The notes under the pieces were generated by a model, which saw nothing but the letters and a program-made list of their open reading frames with translations, was not told the DNA's origin and did no database searches. 64,000 nt of DNA, taken from Cognatilysobacter tabacisoli (GTDB lineage Bacteria > Pseudomonadota > Gammaproteobacteria > Xanthomonadales > Xanthomonadaceae). Position 1 is the first letter of the stretch. Every line of letters begins with the position of its first letter. Positions 6,649-15,261 of this stretch are shown piece by piece. The translations under genes were made by a program, and so were the position numbers. The DNA lies in assembly GCF_003586305.1 (NCBI RefSeq), contig NZ_QXJI01000001.1, positions 1,240,001 to 1,304,000 of the forward strand, written 5' to 3'.

Positions 6649-7398
6649 TCAGTCGTGGTGCGGCGGCGTGCCCGGGGCGTGGTCGTGCGCAGGCGCCTCG
6701 TCGGCGGGCGCGGCCGGGGTTGCCGGCTCGGGGTGGTGCGCGTCGCCGGCGTCGCGCGCGTGGTGGTCGTCCGCGGGGGCGGGCGACGACCCCGCGCCGC
6801 CGTGGTGGTCGGTCCCGCCGTGCGGCGCCGTCTCGCCGCCGCCGTGCGAGTGACCGCCGCTGCTGGCCACCATCGCGCGGTAGGCGTCGGCGTCGAGCGT
6901 CGGCAGCGTGGTCACGAACGCGGCGAGGTTCCACACGTACTCGTCGCCCATGCTGTGGCCCCACGCGGGCATGCCGCTGGCCTTGATGCCGTGCTTGATC
7001 GCCCAGAACGCGGTCGCGACGTCGCGCGTGCCGAGGGTCAGGTCGGGCGGGCTCGGGTACAGGCCGCGGCTGAGCTCGGTCGGCGCCATGCCGGGCGCGA
7101 GGTGGCACTGCGCGCACATCGCGTCGTAGTTGCCGGCGCCCTGGACCAGGCGCTCGCGCGCGTCGAGCCCGGCCGGCACCTGCAGCCTGCCCGCGTGCGA
7201 GCGCAGCGAGGCCTCGCGCATCGACGTCAGCAGGGTGTGGGTGAGCGGGTGGTGCGGATCGTCGGCGCCGATGTTGTAGATGCCCGAGTGGGCGAAGCCG
7301 AGCGCCGCCAGCGCCAGCAGCAGCAGCGCGGCGACCGCGCCGAGCAGCCAGCCCAGGGCCCTGCCCGATGCGCGTGTGGGGGTGCCGTGCCGTGCCAT
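6649..7398 (-). CDS. Membrane-anchored cytochrome c with His-rich tail
   Basis: The start ATG at 7398 gives 249 residues. The frame is open further upstream, but those codons look like chance sequence. An N-terminal membrane anchor (residues 15-35) precedes a periplasmic single-haem cytochrome c domain with CAQCH at 95-99 and a probable axial Met143 in GMPAWG. The domain resembles the class I cytochromes of electron-transfer chains. After about residue 170 comes a low-complexity tail very rich in His, Ala, Pro and Asp, with HH and HxH clusters that could bind metal. It is transcribed divergently from the Cu(I) ATPase gene, 151 bases apart, suggesting a role linked to copper or to periplasmic redox under metal stress. 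The partner is not known. Confidence 0.82.
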   Translation of the reverse strand: MARHGTPTRASGRALGWLLGAVAALLLLALAALGFAHSGIYNIGADDPHHPLTHTLLTSMREASLRSHAGRLQVPAGLDARERLVQGAGNYDAMCAQCHLAPGMAPTELSRGLYPSPPDLTLGTRDVATAFWAIKHGIKASGMPAWGHSMGDEYVWNLAAFVTTLPTLDADAYRAMVASSGGHSHGGGETAPHGGTDHHGGAGSSPAPADDHHARDAGDAHHPEPATPAAPADEAPAHDHAPGTPPHHD

Positions 7399-7505
7399 GC
7401 GAGATCCTGCGAGGGGGCACACACACACCGTGCGCGCCAAGGGGCGCAGGATACGCGAGCGTGCGCGGCCCCTCGCCCACGTACGCTTCACCCGTCGCCG
7501 CCCGT

Positions 7506-7524
7506 GCGGCGATGCGATCGCCGC
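7506..7524. promoter_or_regulatory. Inverted repeat in the cytochrome c / copA intergenic region
   Basis: A perfect 8-bp inverted repeat with a 3-base centre (gcggcgat-gcg-atcgccgc) lies about 25 bases upstream of the copA start, in the divergent intergenic region. It could be an operator or simply a GC-rich hairpin in the leader. No regulator gene is adjacent. Confidence 0.3.
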
Positions 7525-7549
7525 CACGCCCGCCGGACCCGGAGGCCGC

Positions 7550-9928
7550 ATGCAGCCGCACGACCACGACGCGCACGCCCACCCTGCCCGCCCACCGTCG
7601 GCATCGCCCGGCGGCGTCGGGCCCGCTGCACGCGACCCGGTCTGCGGCAAGACGGTCGATCCGCAGGCGACGTCCCACCACGCCGAGCACGACGGGCAGG
7701 CCTACCACTTCTGCTCGGCGCGCTGCCGCGAGCGCTTTGTCGCGCAGCCGGAGGCGTTCGCACCGTCTGTCGCCGCGGACGCGGCGCGACCGGCCGCCGT
7801 CCCCGCACCGGCCGACACGGGGGGCGCGACCATCTACACCTGCCCGATGCACCCCCAGATCCGCCAGGACCACCCCGGCAGCTGCCCGATCTGCGGCATG
7901 GCGCTCGAGCCGCTGATGCCGTCGCTCGACGACGACGACAACCCCGAACTGCGCGACTTCGGCCGGCGGTTCTGGTGGACGCTGCCGCTGACCGTCGTCG
8001 TGCTGGCGCTGGCGATGCTGGGCCACCGGCTCGACCCGTGGCTGACGACGGCGACGCGCACGTGGCTGGAGCTGGCGCTGAGCGCGCCGGTGGTGCTGTG
8101 GGCGGGCTGGCCGTTCTTCGTGCGCTGCGCGCAGTCGATCGCGCGGCGCAGCCCAAACATGTGGACGCTGATCGGCATCGGCGTGGCGGCCGCGTTCGGC
8201 TACAGCGTGGTGGCGACGGTGGCGCCCGGGATCTTTCCGCCGTCGTTCCGCGCGCACGGCCGGGTGGGCGTGTACTACGAGGCGGCGGCGGTGATCGTTT
8301 CGCTGACCCTGCTGGGCCAGCTGCTGGAGCTGCGCGCGCGCTCGCGCACGTCGCTCGCCATCAAGGCCCTGCTCGGGCTGGCGCCGAAGACCGCGCGCCG
8401 GCTGCGCGACGACGGCAGCGAGGAGGACATCGCGCTGTCGCACGTGCACGTCGATGACCGCCTGCGGGTGAGGCCGGGCGAGAAGGTGCCGGTCGACGGC
8501 GTGGTCGTCGATGGCCGCTCGAACGTCGACGAGTCGATGCTGACCGGCGAGCCGATCCCGGTCGAGAAGGCGGCCGGCGCGACGGTGATCGGCGCGACGC
8601 TCAACGGCGCCGGCAGCCTGGTGATCCGCGCCGACAAGGTCGGTTCGGAGACGGTGCTGGCGCAGATCGTGCAGTTGGTCGCGCAGGCGCAGCGCTCGCG
8701 CGCGCCGATGCAGCGGATGGCCGACCGGGTCGCGTACTGGTTCGTGCTGGCGGTGCTGGCCATCGCGCTGGCCACGCTGTTCGCGTGGGGGCTGGCCGGG
8801 CCGGAGCCGTCGTGGACCTACGCGGTGCTCAACGCGGTGTCGGTGCTGATCATCGCGTGCCCGTGCGCGCTCGGGCTGGCCACGCCCATGTCGATCATGG
8901 TCGCGACCGGGCGCGGCGCGCAGGCCGGCGTGCTGTTCCGCGACGCCGAGGCGATCGAACACTTCCGCCGCATCGACACGCTGATTGTCGACAAGACCGG
9001 CACGCTGACCGAGGGCCGGCCGGCCTTCCGCACGGCGGTGGCGGTCGAGCCGTTCGCCGACGACGAGGTGCTGCGGCTGGCGGCGAGCCTCGACCAGGCC
9101 AGCGAGCACCCGCTGGCCGCGGCGATCGTCGCCGAGGCCCGGCGGCGCGGACTGGCGCTGTCGTCACCTGACGGCTTCGAGTCGTCGACGGGCATCGGCG
9201 CGCGCGGCCGCGTCGACGGGCGCGCGGTGGCGATCGGCAACACCGCGCTGATGGACGAACTGGGCCTGCCGACGGCAGGGCTGCTGGAACGCGCCGACGC
9301 GCTGAGGCACGACGGCGCCAGCGTGATGTACCTGGCGGTCGACGGCGCGCTCGCCGGGCTTCTGGCAGTGGCCGACCCGATCAAGGCGTCGACGCCGGAG
9401 GCGATCGCCGCGCTGCACGATGCCGGACTGCGGATCGTCATGGCCACCGGCGACGGCGTCGCGACCGCGCAGGCCGTCGCCCGCACGCTCGGCATCGACG
9501 AGGTCCACGGCGAGGTGCGGCCGCGCGACAAGGTCGACCTGGTGCAGCGGCTGAAGGCGCAGGGACGGCGCGTGGCGATGGCCGGCGACGGCATCAACGA
9601 CGCGCCCGCGCTGGCCGCGGCCGACGTCGGCGTGGCGATGGGCACCGGCACCGACGTGGCGATGTCGAGCGCGCAGGTGACCCTGGTCAAGGGCGACCTG
9701 CGCGGGCTGCTGCGCGCGCGCAGCCTGTCCACGGCGACGGTGGCGAACATGAAGCAGAACCTCGGGTTCGCGTTCGTCTACAACGCGCTCGGGGTGCCGA
9801 TCGCCGCGGGCGTGCTGTTCCCGTTCACCGGCTGGCTGCTGAGCCCGATGATCGCGGCGCTTGCGATGAGCCTGAGCTCGGTGTCGGTGGTCGCCAACGC
9901 GCTGCGGCTTGGGCGCGCGCGTTTGTGA
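7550..9928 (+). CDS. copA: Cu(I)-translocating P1B-type ATPase with N-terminal YHS domain
   Basis: ATG 7550 follows a ggagg ribosome-binding site and gives 792 residues. In order: a His-rich start, a YHS domain ([11 protein letters not shown] at 28-38, [12 protein letters not shown]), a heavy-metal-binding motif (YTCPMHPQI ... CPICGMAL), then the P1B core. The transmembrane metal site CPC is at 437-439, the phosphorylated Asp481 is in DKTGTLT, the HP motif is SEHPLA and GDGINDAP is at 679-686. The late helices carry YN (FVYNALG) and MxxSS (MSLSSV), the Cu(I)-ATPase signature. The protein should pump Cu(I) out of the cytoplasm. The usual ferredoxin-like metal-binding domains are replaced by YHS and the CxxC-type module. 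Neighbours are a His-rich cytochrome c and a DUF305 protein. Confidence 0.93.
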   Translation: MQPHDHDAHAHPARPPSASPGGVGPAARDPVCGKTVDPQATSHHAEHDGQAYHFCSARCRERFVAQPEAFAPSVAADAARPAAVPAPADTGGATIYTCPMHPQIRQDHPGSCPICGMALEPLMPSLDDDDNPELRDFGRRFWWTLPLTVVVLALAMLGHRLDPWLTTATRTWLELALSAPVVLWAGWPFFVRCAQSIARRSPNMWTLIGIGVAAAFGYSVVATVAPGIFPPSFRAHGRVGVYYEAAAVIVSLTLLGQLLELRARSRTSLAIKALLGLAPKTARRLRDDGSEEDIALSHVHVDDRLRVRPGEKVPVDGVVVDGRSNVDESMLTGEPIPVEKAAGATVIGATLNGAGSLVIRADKVGSETVLAQIVQLVAQAQRSRAPMQRMADRVAYWFVLAVLAIALATLFAWGLAGPEPSWTYAVLNAVSVLIIACPCALGLATPMSIMVATGRGAQAGVLFRDAEAIEHFRRIDTLIVDKTGTLTEGRPAFRTAVAVEPFADDEVLRLAASLDQASEHPLAAAIVAEARRRGLALSSPDGFESSTGIGARGRVDGRAVAIGNTALMDELGLPTAGLLERADALRHDGASVMYLAVDGALAGLLAVADPIKASTPEAIAALHDAGLRIVMATGDGVATAQAVARTLGIDEVHGEVRPRDKVDLVQRLKAQGRRVAMAGDGINDAPALAAADVGVAMGTGTDVAMSSAQVTLVKGDLRGLLRARSLSTATVANMKQNLGFAFVYNALGVPIAAGVLFPFTGWLLSPMIAALAMSLSSVSVVANALRLGRARL

Positions 9929-10060
9929 ATCCGCGCCGGCACTTCACCGCGATGAGCGTCCGCTGACCGCGCTCGCTCCGCTTCACTGGCGCCGGACAGC
10001 GGGTGTGCGAACAAGGGCGCACCCCAGCGCCGTGTCGCGCGCCCGTCCAGGAGAATCGCC

Positions 10061-10477
10061 ATGAAGCGCATCGTCCCCACTGCCGTCCATCTCGCCGCAC
10101 TGCTCGCGGCCGCCCTGTCGCTGGCGTCCGCCGCCCACGCGCATGATCCGAAGAAGGTGGCGGCGCAGCCGACTCCGACGCCGGCCACGTCCGGGCATCA
10201 CGCCGGCGACCACGGCATGCCCGGCCACGACATGAGCAAGATGACGCCGTCGCAGCAGCTGCACCACGCGATGAAGTCGGGCAGCAAGGCGATGCCGATG
10301 TCGGGCGACGTCGACCGCGACTTCGCGACGATGATGACGATGCACCACGAGCAGGCGATCAAGATGGCCGACATCCTGATCCGGCACGGCAAAAGCGCCG
10401 AGCTGAAGGCGCTGGCCCGCAAGATGAAGACCGCGCAGCAGGCCGAAATCCAGCAGATGGCCCGCTACACCAAGTAG
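10061..10477 (+). CDS. Periplasmic DUF305 protein
   Basis: The 138-residue protein starts at ATG 10061 after a ccaggagaa ribosome-binding site. A signal peptide ends near AHA at residue 27. The mature start is rich in His, Met and Asp (GHHAGDHGMPGHDMSKM). The DUF305 core follows with DRDFATMMTMHHEQAIKMA around residues 83-101 and a C-terminal helix (AQQAEIQQMARY). DUF305 proteins are ferritin-like periplasmic helical proteins often found with copper-resistance genes. Here the gene lies 132 bases behind copA on the same strand. The HH pair and surrounding Met residues could bind metal. The molecular role is not established. Confidence 0.88.
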   Translation: MKRIVPTAVHLAALLAAALSLASAAHAHDPKKVAAQPTPTPATSGHHAGDHGMPGHDMSKMTPSQQLHHAMKSGSKAMPMSGDVDRDFATMMTMHHEQAIKMADILIRHGKSAELKALARKMKTAQQAEIQQMARYTK

Positions 10478-10529
10478 CACGCAGGCGGGCCTGCGACGCG
10501 GCCTCCCGGGCGCACGGCGTTCTTCGCGC

Positions 10530-12224
10530 CTACCCCAGCGCCGCGTCGTGCACCCCCGCGACCGCACGGCCCGACGGATCGGCGGCGTTCGCGAATGCGG
10601 CGTCCCACGCGATCGCGGCCGGCGACGAGCACGCGATCGACTTGCCGCCGGGCACAGTCGCCGCCGCGGCAGCGCCGGGGAAGTACTGCTCGAAGATGTG
10701 CCGGTACAGGTAGGCCTCCTTGGTCTGCGGCGGGTTGTGCGGAAAGCGGGCGGCCGCGGCGGCGAACACGCGGTCGCTGACCTGCGCCTCGGCGTGCGCC
10801 TTGAGGCCGTCGATCCAGCCGTAGCCGACGCCGTCGCTGAACTGCTCCTTCTGCCGCCACAGGATCTCGTCGGGCAGGTGGCCGACGAACGCCTCGCGCA
10901 GGATCGCCTTTTCGATCGGTCGCCCGCCCTGCGGGCCCGGGCGCACGCGCTTGTGCTGCGCGTCCATGCGCATCGCGACGTCGAGGAACGCGCGGTCGAG
11001 GAACGGCACGCGCGGCTCGACGCCCCAGGCCATCATCGACTTGTTCGCGCGCAGGCAGTCGTACGCGTGCAGCGCGTCGAGCTTGCGCACCGTCTCGTCG
11101 TGGAACTCGCGCGCGTCCGGCGCCTTGTGGAAGTACAAGTAGCCGCCGAACACCTCGTCGCTGCCCTCGCCCGACAGCACCATCTTGACCCCCATCGCCT
11201 TGATCCGCCGCGCCAGCAGGAACATCGGCGTGGACGCGCGGATGGTGGTGACGTCGTAGGTCTCGACGTGGCGGATGACCTCGGGCAGCGCGTCGAGCCC
11301 TTCGTCGAACGAATAGGTGAACCCGTGGTGCACGGTGCCGAGCGCCTTCGCGGCGACCTCGGCGGCGGCGAGGTCGGGCGAGCCCGGCAGGCCGATCGCG
11401 AACGAATGCAGGCGCGGCCACCACGCCTCCGTCGCGTCGTTGTCCTCGATGCGGTGGCGGGCATAGCGCGCGGCGACCGCGGCGACCAGCGACGAGTCGA
11501 GCCCGCCCGACAGCAGCACGCCGTACGGCACGTCGGTCATCAGCTGGCGGTGCACGGCGGCCTCGAACGCCTCGCGCAGCTCGGCCAGCGGCACCTCGAC
11601 GCCCTGCGTCTTCGCGTAGTCGCGCCAGGCCGGCCTGTAGTAGCGCACCGGCTCGCCGACGGCGCTGTCGTAGTAGTGCCCGGGCGGGAACGCGGCGACG
11701 TCGGAGCAGTGGTCGACGAGTGCCTTCATCTCCGAGGCCACCATGAGCCGGCCATGCGCGTCGTGGCCCCAGTACAGCGGGCAGACGCCGATCGGGTCGC
11801 GCGCGATGAGGCAGCGCCCGGCGGCGCGGTCCCACAGCGCGAACGCGAAGATGCCGTTCAACGCGTTGAGCCACGCGCCGATGTCGGGCTGCTGCCGGTA
11901 CAGCGCGTTGATGACCTCGCAGTCCGAGCCGGTCTGGAAGTCGTACGGCGCGGCGAGCTGCTGCTTCAGCTCGCGGTGGTTGTAGATCTCGCCGTTGACC
12001 GCGAGCACGAGGTCGCCGTCGCCCGAGCGCAGCGGCTGCGCACCGCCGGCGGGGTCGACGATGGCGAGGCGCTCGTGGACGAGGATCGCGCGCGCGTCCT
12101 GGTACACGCCGCTCCAGTCCGGGCCGCGGTGGCGCTGGCGACGGGACAGGTCGAGCGCGAGGCGGCGCAGGCCGACCGCATCGTCGTCGGGTTGCAGGCC
12201 GAACAGGCCGAGGATCGAACACAT
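10530..12224 (-). CDS. asnB: Asparagine synthetase B (glutamine-hydrolysing)
   Basis: The 564-residue product makes asparagine from aspartate, glutamine and ATP. Cys2 (MCSILGLFG) is the glutaminase nucleophile after Met removal. The class II amidotransferase domain fills about residues 2-190 (NGEIYNH, ARDPIGVCPLYWG). The synthetase domain follows with the PP-loop LLSGGLDSSLVAAV near residue 233 and SGEGSDEVFGGY. Length and motifs match the AsnB family closely. The gene lies downstream of dapE on the same strand but behind a leader peptide and an intrinsic terminator. It is therefore probably controlled by asparagine supply through transcription attenuation (see the attenuator entry). Its 3' end faces the DUF305 gene, with 52 bases between. 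Confidence 0.96.
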   Translation of the reverse strand: MCSILGLFGLQPDDDAVGLRRLALDLSRRQRHRGPDWSGVYQDARAILVHERLAIVDPAGGAQPLRSGDGDLVLAVNGEIYNHRELKQQLAAPYDFQTGSDCEVINALYRQQPDIGAWLNALNGIFAFALWDRAAGRCLIARDPIGVCPLYWGHDAHGRLMVASEMKALVDHCSDVAAFPPGHYYDSAVGEPVRYYRPAWRDYAKTQGVEVPLAELREAFEAAVHRQLMTDVPYGVLLSGGLDSSLVAAVAARYARHRIEDNDATEAWWPRLHSFAIGLPGSPDLAAAEVAAKALGTVHHGFTYSFDEGLDALPEVIRHVETYDVTTIRASTPMFLLARRIKAMGVKMVLSGEGSDEVFGGYLYFHKAPDAREFHDETVRKLDALHAYDCLRANKSMMAWGVEPRVPFLDRAFLDVAMRMDAQHKRVRPGPQGGRPIEKAILREAFVGHLPDEILWRQKEQFSDGVGYGWIDGLKAHAEAQVSDRVFAAAAARFPHNPPQTKEAYLYRHIFEQYFPGAAAAATVPGGKSIACSSPAAIAWDAAFANAADPSGRAVAGVHDAALG

Positions 12225-12272
12225 GGGACGGGCTCCGATGGGGTTGGACGGGGATCGGCGAGTCGCGGAAAC

Positions 12273-12300
12273 AAAAAAGCCCGCACTTCGCAGTGCAGGC
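12273..12300 (-). terminator. Intrinsic terminator upstream of asnB (3:4 hairpin of the attenuator)
   Basis: On the minus strand the RNA reads GCCUGCACU, loop GCGA, AGUGCGGGC, then six U. This is a 9-bp stem with one G-U pair, a GNRA tetraloop and a U tract. It lies 48 bases before the asnB start and 33 bases after the leader-peptide stop, so it would stop transcription before asnB unless disrupted. Confidence 0.9.
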
Positions 12301-12397
12301 CGGGGAGAGCGATGAGGTGCGTGGAGCTAGGTGCTAATCGCCGGCCTGTGGAGGGTTGGCGTTGTTATTCCGGTTGGCGTTGCGGCGCAGGCCGGCC
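12273..12397 (-). promoter_or_regulatory. Asparagine-responsive transcription attenuator of asnB (proposed)
   Basis: Four ordered RNA segments are visible on the minus strand. Segment 1 is GCCGGCCUG (12396-12388). The Asn codons follow. Segment 2 is CAGGCCGGC (12348-12340), the exact complement of segment 1. Segment 3 is CCGGCCUG (12303-12296), an 8-bp complement of segment 2, which overlaps the 5' arm of the terminator. Segment 4 is AGUGCGGGC (12287-12279). Pairings 1:2 plus 3:4 terminate; pairing 2:3 prevents the terminator. Ribosomes stalled on Asn codons would mask segment 1 and favour 2:3, switching asnB on when charged tRNA-Asn is scarce. The sequences are seen; the mechanism is inferred from classic attenuators. 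Confidence 0.8.
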
Positions 12398-12480
12398 ACG
12401 GTCGTCATCGCGCACGCGGCGCACGCACGGCGCGGGGCGCGGGCGGCTGCGGCGGTGGCGAGGGGGCGGACGGCGGGCAT
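12334..12480 (-). CDS. Asn-rich leader peptide of asnB
   Basis: The ORF has 48 codons from ATG 12480 (weak ribosome-binding site GGAT, spacing 7) or 24 codons from the in-frame ATG 12408, and stops at 12334. The C-terminal part reads RRNANRNNNANPPQAGD: six Asn in nine residues, encoded by five AAC and one AAT. Segments 1 and 2 of the attenuator lie in the codons for AGL and QAG on either side of the Asn run. The peptide itself probably has no function; its translation would report Asn-tRNA charging. Which ATG is used cannot be decided from sequence, but both give the same reading frame through the Asn codons. Confidence 0.78.
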   Translation of the reverse strand: MPAVRPLATAAAARAPRRACAACAMTTVAGLRRNANRNNNANPPQAGD

Positions 12481-12617
12481 GGCTCGATCCTGCGTGCGGC
12501 CTTGGGGTCTTTGCAACCCTTACATCGGAAACCAACGGCGGCCGCCGACGCGTCCGGACAGCGCGCGCGTAACGGCCGCGACGCGCGCCGGGCGCGGTGC
12601 CCGGCGCCGGCTGTCCG

Positions 12618-13766
12618 TCAGGCCAGAAGGCGCTCGATCAGCGCGCGGTACAGATCCGGCAGGCGCTCGAGGTCGGCGACGCGGACGTGCTCGTCGACTT
12701 TGTGGATGCTGGCGTTGACCGGGCCGATCTCGATGCAGTGCGCGCCGAGCGGCGCGATGAAGCGCGCGTCCGAGGTGCCGCCGCCGGTGCTCTCCTCCGG
12801 CGCGGCGCCGGCGAACGCGGCCAGCACGTCGCGCGCGGCGGCGCGCAGTGGACCTTCCGGCGTGTAGAACGGCTCGCCGCTGCGGTGCCAGTGGATGCTG
12901 CAGTCCGGGCCATTTGCGTCGAGCCCGTGCGCGGCTAGGATCGACTCGCATTCGGCGACCAGCGCGTCGGCGCTCCACGTCGGGTTGTAGCGCAGGTTGA
13001 ACAGCACCTGCAGTTCGCCGGGGATGACGTTGTTGGCGCCGGTGCCCGCGTGCACGTTGCTGACCTGCAGGCTGGTCGGCGGGAAACTCTCGTAGCCGTC
13101 GTCCCAGCGCCGCGCGGTCAGCGCGGCCAGCGCCGGCAGCGCCTGGTGGATCGGGTTGCGCGCCTTCTCGGGATACGCGACGTGGCCCTGCACGCCGCGC
13201 ACCGTCAGCGTCGCCGACAGGCTGCCGCGGCGGCCGACGCGCAGCAGGTCGCCGAGCACGCGCGTCGACGAGGGCTCGCCGGTCACGCACCAGTCGATGC
13301 GCTCGCCGCGCGCGCGGAACAGATCGGCGACCTTGCGCACGCCGTCGATCGCATCGCCCTCCTCGTCCGAGGTCAGCAGCACGGCGATGCGCCCGGCGTG
13401 CCGCGGGTGCGCCCGCACGAACTGCTCGGCGGCAAGCACGAACGCGGCGACGCTGCCCTTCATGTCGGCGGCGCCGCGGCCGTACAGCACCCCGTCGCGG
13501 ACCTCGGGCGCGAACGGGTCGCTGGCCCAGGCCTCGCGCGGGCCCGGCGGCACCACGTCGGTGTGGCCGAGCAGCACCAGCGTCGGGCCGGAAGCCGCAT
13601 CGCCATGGGTCGCCCACAGGTTGTCGACCTCGCCGAAGCGCAGGTGTTCGCAGGTGAACCCGGCGGCGCCGAGGCGCTGCGCGATCACGGCCTGGCAGCC
13701 TTCGTCGGCCGGCGTCACCGAGGCGCGGCGGATCAGGTCGCAGGTCAGGTCGAGGACGTCGCTCAT
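12618..13766 (-). CDS. dapE: Succinyl-diaminopimelate desuccinylase
   Basis: The 382-residue zinc metallopeptidase-fold enzyme (M20 family) removes succinate from N-succinyl-LL-diaminopimelate in the lysine and peptidoglycan precursor pathway. Visible metal-site blocks are [11 protein letters not shown] (His near 69), [15 protein letters not shown] (Asp near 100) and [11 protein letters not shown] (catalytic Glu pair), then [12 protein letters not shown] near the C-terminus. Length is normal. The start overlaps the stop of the preceding small membrane-protein gene by four bases, so it is part of the map-glnD-dapD-arsC-like-dapE minus-strand operon. dapD, the succinyltransferase of the same pathway, is three genes upstream. 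A GC-rich hairpin without U tract (12585-12607) follows the stop. Confidence 0.96.
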   Translation of the reverse strand: MSDVLDLTCDLIRRASVTPADEGCQAVIAQRLGAAGFTCEHLRFGEVDNLWATHGDAASGPTLVLLGHTDVVPPGPREAWASDPFAPEVRDGVLYGRGAADMKGSVAAFVLAAEQFVRAHPRHAGRIAVLLTSDEEGDAIDGVRKVADLFRARGERIDWCVTGEPSSTRVLGDLLRVGRRGSLSATLTVRGVQGHVAYPEKARNPIHQALPALAALTARRWDDGYESFPPTSLQVSNVHAGTGANNVIPGELQVLFNLRYNPTWSADALVAECESILAAHGLDANGPDCSIHWHRSGEPFYTPEGPLRAAARDVLAAFAGAAPEESTGGGTSDARFIAPLGAHCIEIGPVNASIHKVDEHVRVADLERLPDLYRALIERLLA

Positions 13767-13996
13767 CGGCGTTGCTCCGGAGAGGTGCGGGTCCAGCGCT
13801 CGAACAGCGCGATCGCCGTGGCCATGGCCGCGAGGAGGCCGCCGATCACCGCCCAGCGGACTTCCGGCCCGATGTTGTCGTGCCAGCCGAGCAGCGACTG
13901 GCCAAACGCCAGGACGAGCAGGCCGACCACTACACCGCCGACGACGAACGCCGCTAGCGACGCGGCCACCAGCATCGCCCAGCGCGCGGCGCTCAT
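13763..13996 (-). CDS. Small two-helix membrane protein
   Basis: The start at ATG 13996 gives 77 residues. The frame is open far upstream through dapD, but only this part lies outside that gene. Two hydrophobic helices ([20 protein letters not shown] and [17 protein letters not shown]) are joined by a short loop ([11 protein letters not shown]). It overlaps the ArsC-like gene upstream by four bases and dapE downstream by four bases, so it is translationally coupled to both. No known family. An inner-membrane location is likely, with no obvious link to lysine synthesis. Confidence 0.75.
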   Translation of the reverse strand: MSAARWAMLVAASLAAFVVGGVVVGLLVLAFGQSLLGWHDNIGPEVRWAVIGGLLAAMATAIALFERWTRTSPEQRR

Positions 13997-14358
13997 GCCG
14001 GGCCGACCCCGAAGCGCTTCTTGAATCCGTTGTCGCTGAAGCCCTGCGTGACCACGCCGTCGTCGGTGACGACGACCGGGCGACGGATCAGCTGCGGGTA
14101 CTCCTTCAGCAGCAGCCGCCATTCGGCATCGGAGCCGGGCGCCTTGCGCGTGTCGGGCAGCGTGCGCCAAGTGGTCGACGACTTGTTGACCATCGCCTCC
14201 CAGCCGCCGAGCTGCGCGCGCCACGCGTCGAGCGTCTCGGGCGTCTGGCGCTGGTCGCGGTAGTCGACGAACTCGTGCGCGACGCCGAAGCGGTCGAGCC
14301 ACTTTCGCGCCTTGCGGCAGGTGTCGCAGTTCGTCAGGCCGTAGACGGTCGTGGTCAT
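13993..14358 (-). CDS. ArsC/Spx-family reductase-like protein
   Basis: The 121-residue protein has a thioredoxin-like fold of the ArsC/Spx/YffB group. The N-terminal [18 protein letters not shown] contains CDTC (Cys11 and Cys14), the usual position of the redox or catalytic Cys. [20 protein letters not shown] is the family's C-terminal block. YffB-type proteins lie next to dapE in many gamma-proteobacteria and are thought to be glutathione-dependent thiol reductases rather than arsenate reductases. No arsenic genes are nearby. Start ATG 14358 lies six bases after the dapD stop, so it is co-transcribed. Confidence 0.88.
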   Translation of the reverse strand: MTTTVYGLTNCDTCRKARKWLDRFGVAHEFVDYRDQRQTPETLDAWRAQLGGWEAMVNKSSTTWRTLPDTRKAPGSDAEWRLLLKEYPQLIRRPVVVTDDGVVTQGFSDNGFKKRFGVGPA

Positions 14359-14364
14359 CGCAGG

Positions 14365-15261
14365 TCAGTCCGCCAGGCCGCGCAGCAGGTCGTTGATCGA
14401 GGTCTTCGAGCGGGTCTTGGCGTCGACCTGCTTGACGATCACCGCGCAGTACAGCGAGTGCGAGCCGTCCTTCGCCGGCAGCTGGCCGGACACGACCACG
14501 CTGTACGGCGGCACGCGCCCGTACGTGATCTCGCCGGTCATGCGGTTGTAGACCCGGGTCGACTGGCCGAGGAACACGCCCATGCCGATCACGCTGTGGT
14601 GGCCGACGACGAAGCCTTCGACCACCTCGGAGCGCGCACCGATGAAGCAGTGGTCCTCGATGATCGTCGGGCTGGCCTGCAGCGGCTCGAGCACGCCGCC
14701 GATGCCGGCGCCGCCGGACAGGTGGCAGTGCTTGCCGACCTGCGCGCACGAACCGACCGTGGCCCAGGTGTCGACCATCGTGCCCTCGCCGACGTGCGCG
14801 CCGATGTTGACGAAGCTCGGCATCAGCACCACGTCCTTGCCGATGAAGCTGCCGCGCCGCGCGATCGCGCCCGGCACGACGCGCGCGCCGAGCTTGCGGA
14901 AGTCGGCCTCGCCGTAGCCGGCGAAGCGCGCCGGCACCTTGTCCCAGAACGGCGCCGGGTCGGCTTCGACCAGCTCCATTTCCTGCGTGCGGAAGTACAG
15001 CAGCACGGCCTTCTTCAGCCACTCGTTGACCTTCCAGCCGCCGTTACCGTCCGGCTCGGCGACGCGGAATTCGCCGCGCTCGAGGCCCTCGATCACGCGC
15101 TCGACCGACGGCCGCGTGGAGCCGTCGATCTCGTCGGGCGTCAGCATCGAGCGGCGCTCGAACGCGCTGTCGATCATGAACTTCAGCTCGTCGACGCCGG
15201 CGCCCTTCGGGGCGGCCTTCTTGCGCGGGGTCTTGCGGGCGGGCTTTTCGGCAGTGGTCAT
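14365..15261 (-). CDS. dapD: Tetrahydrodipicolinate N-succinyltransferase
   Basis: The product is 298 residues from ATG 15261. It transfers succinate from succinyl-CoA to tetrahydrodipicolinate, the committed step of the succinylase branch of lysine synthesis. The C-terminal half is a left-handed beta-helix with hexapeptide repeats ([51 protein letters not shown]). The N-terminus carries an unusual Lys/Arg-rich tail ([17 protein letters not shown]) before the helical domain, which is not needed for activity in the family. It overlaps glnD by four bases upstream and is followed six bases later by the ArsC-like gene. Confidence 0.95.
   Translation of the reverse strand: MTTAEKPARKTPRKKAAPKGAGVDELKFMIDSAFERRSMLTPDEIDGSTRPSVERVIEGLERGEFRVAEPDGNGGWKVNEWLKKAVLLYFRTQEMELVEADPAPFWDKVPARFAGYGEADFRKLGARVVPGAIARRGSFIGKDVVLMPSFVNIGAHVGEGTMVDTWATVGSCAQVGKHCHLSGGAGIGGVLEPLQASPTIIEDHCFIGARSEVVEGFVVGHHSVIGMGVFLGQSTRVYNRMTGEITYGRVPPYSVVVSGQLPAKDGSHSLYCAVIVKQVDAKTRSKTSINDLLRGLAD

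Noticed and set aside
6095-9109. Very long open frame on the minus strand over copA and the cytochrome gene
   Set aside because: It lies opposite well-supported genes with clear motifs, and its product is a low-complexity Arg/Ala/Asp-rich sequence without domains. High GC makes stop codons rare.
10548-12572. Plus-strand open frame over asnB and its leader
   Set aside because: It is antisense to asnB, whose catalytic motifs are clear; no start signal or domain is visible.
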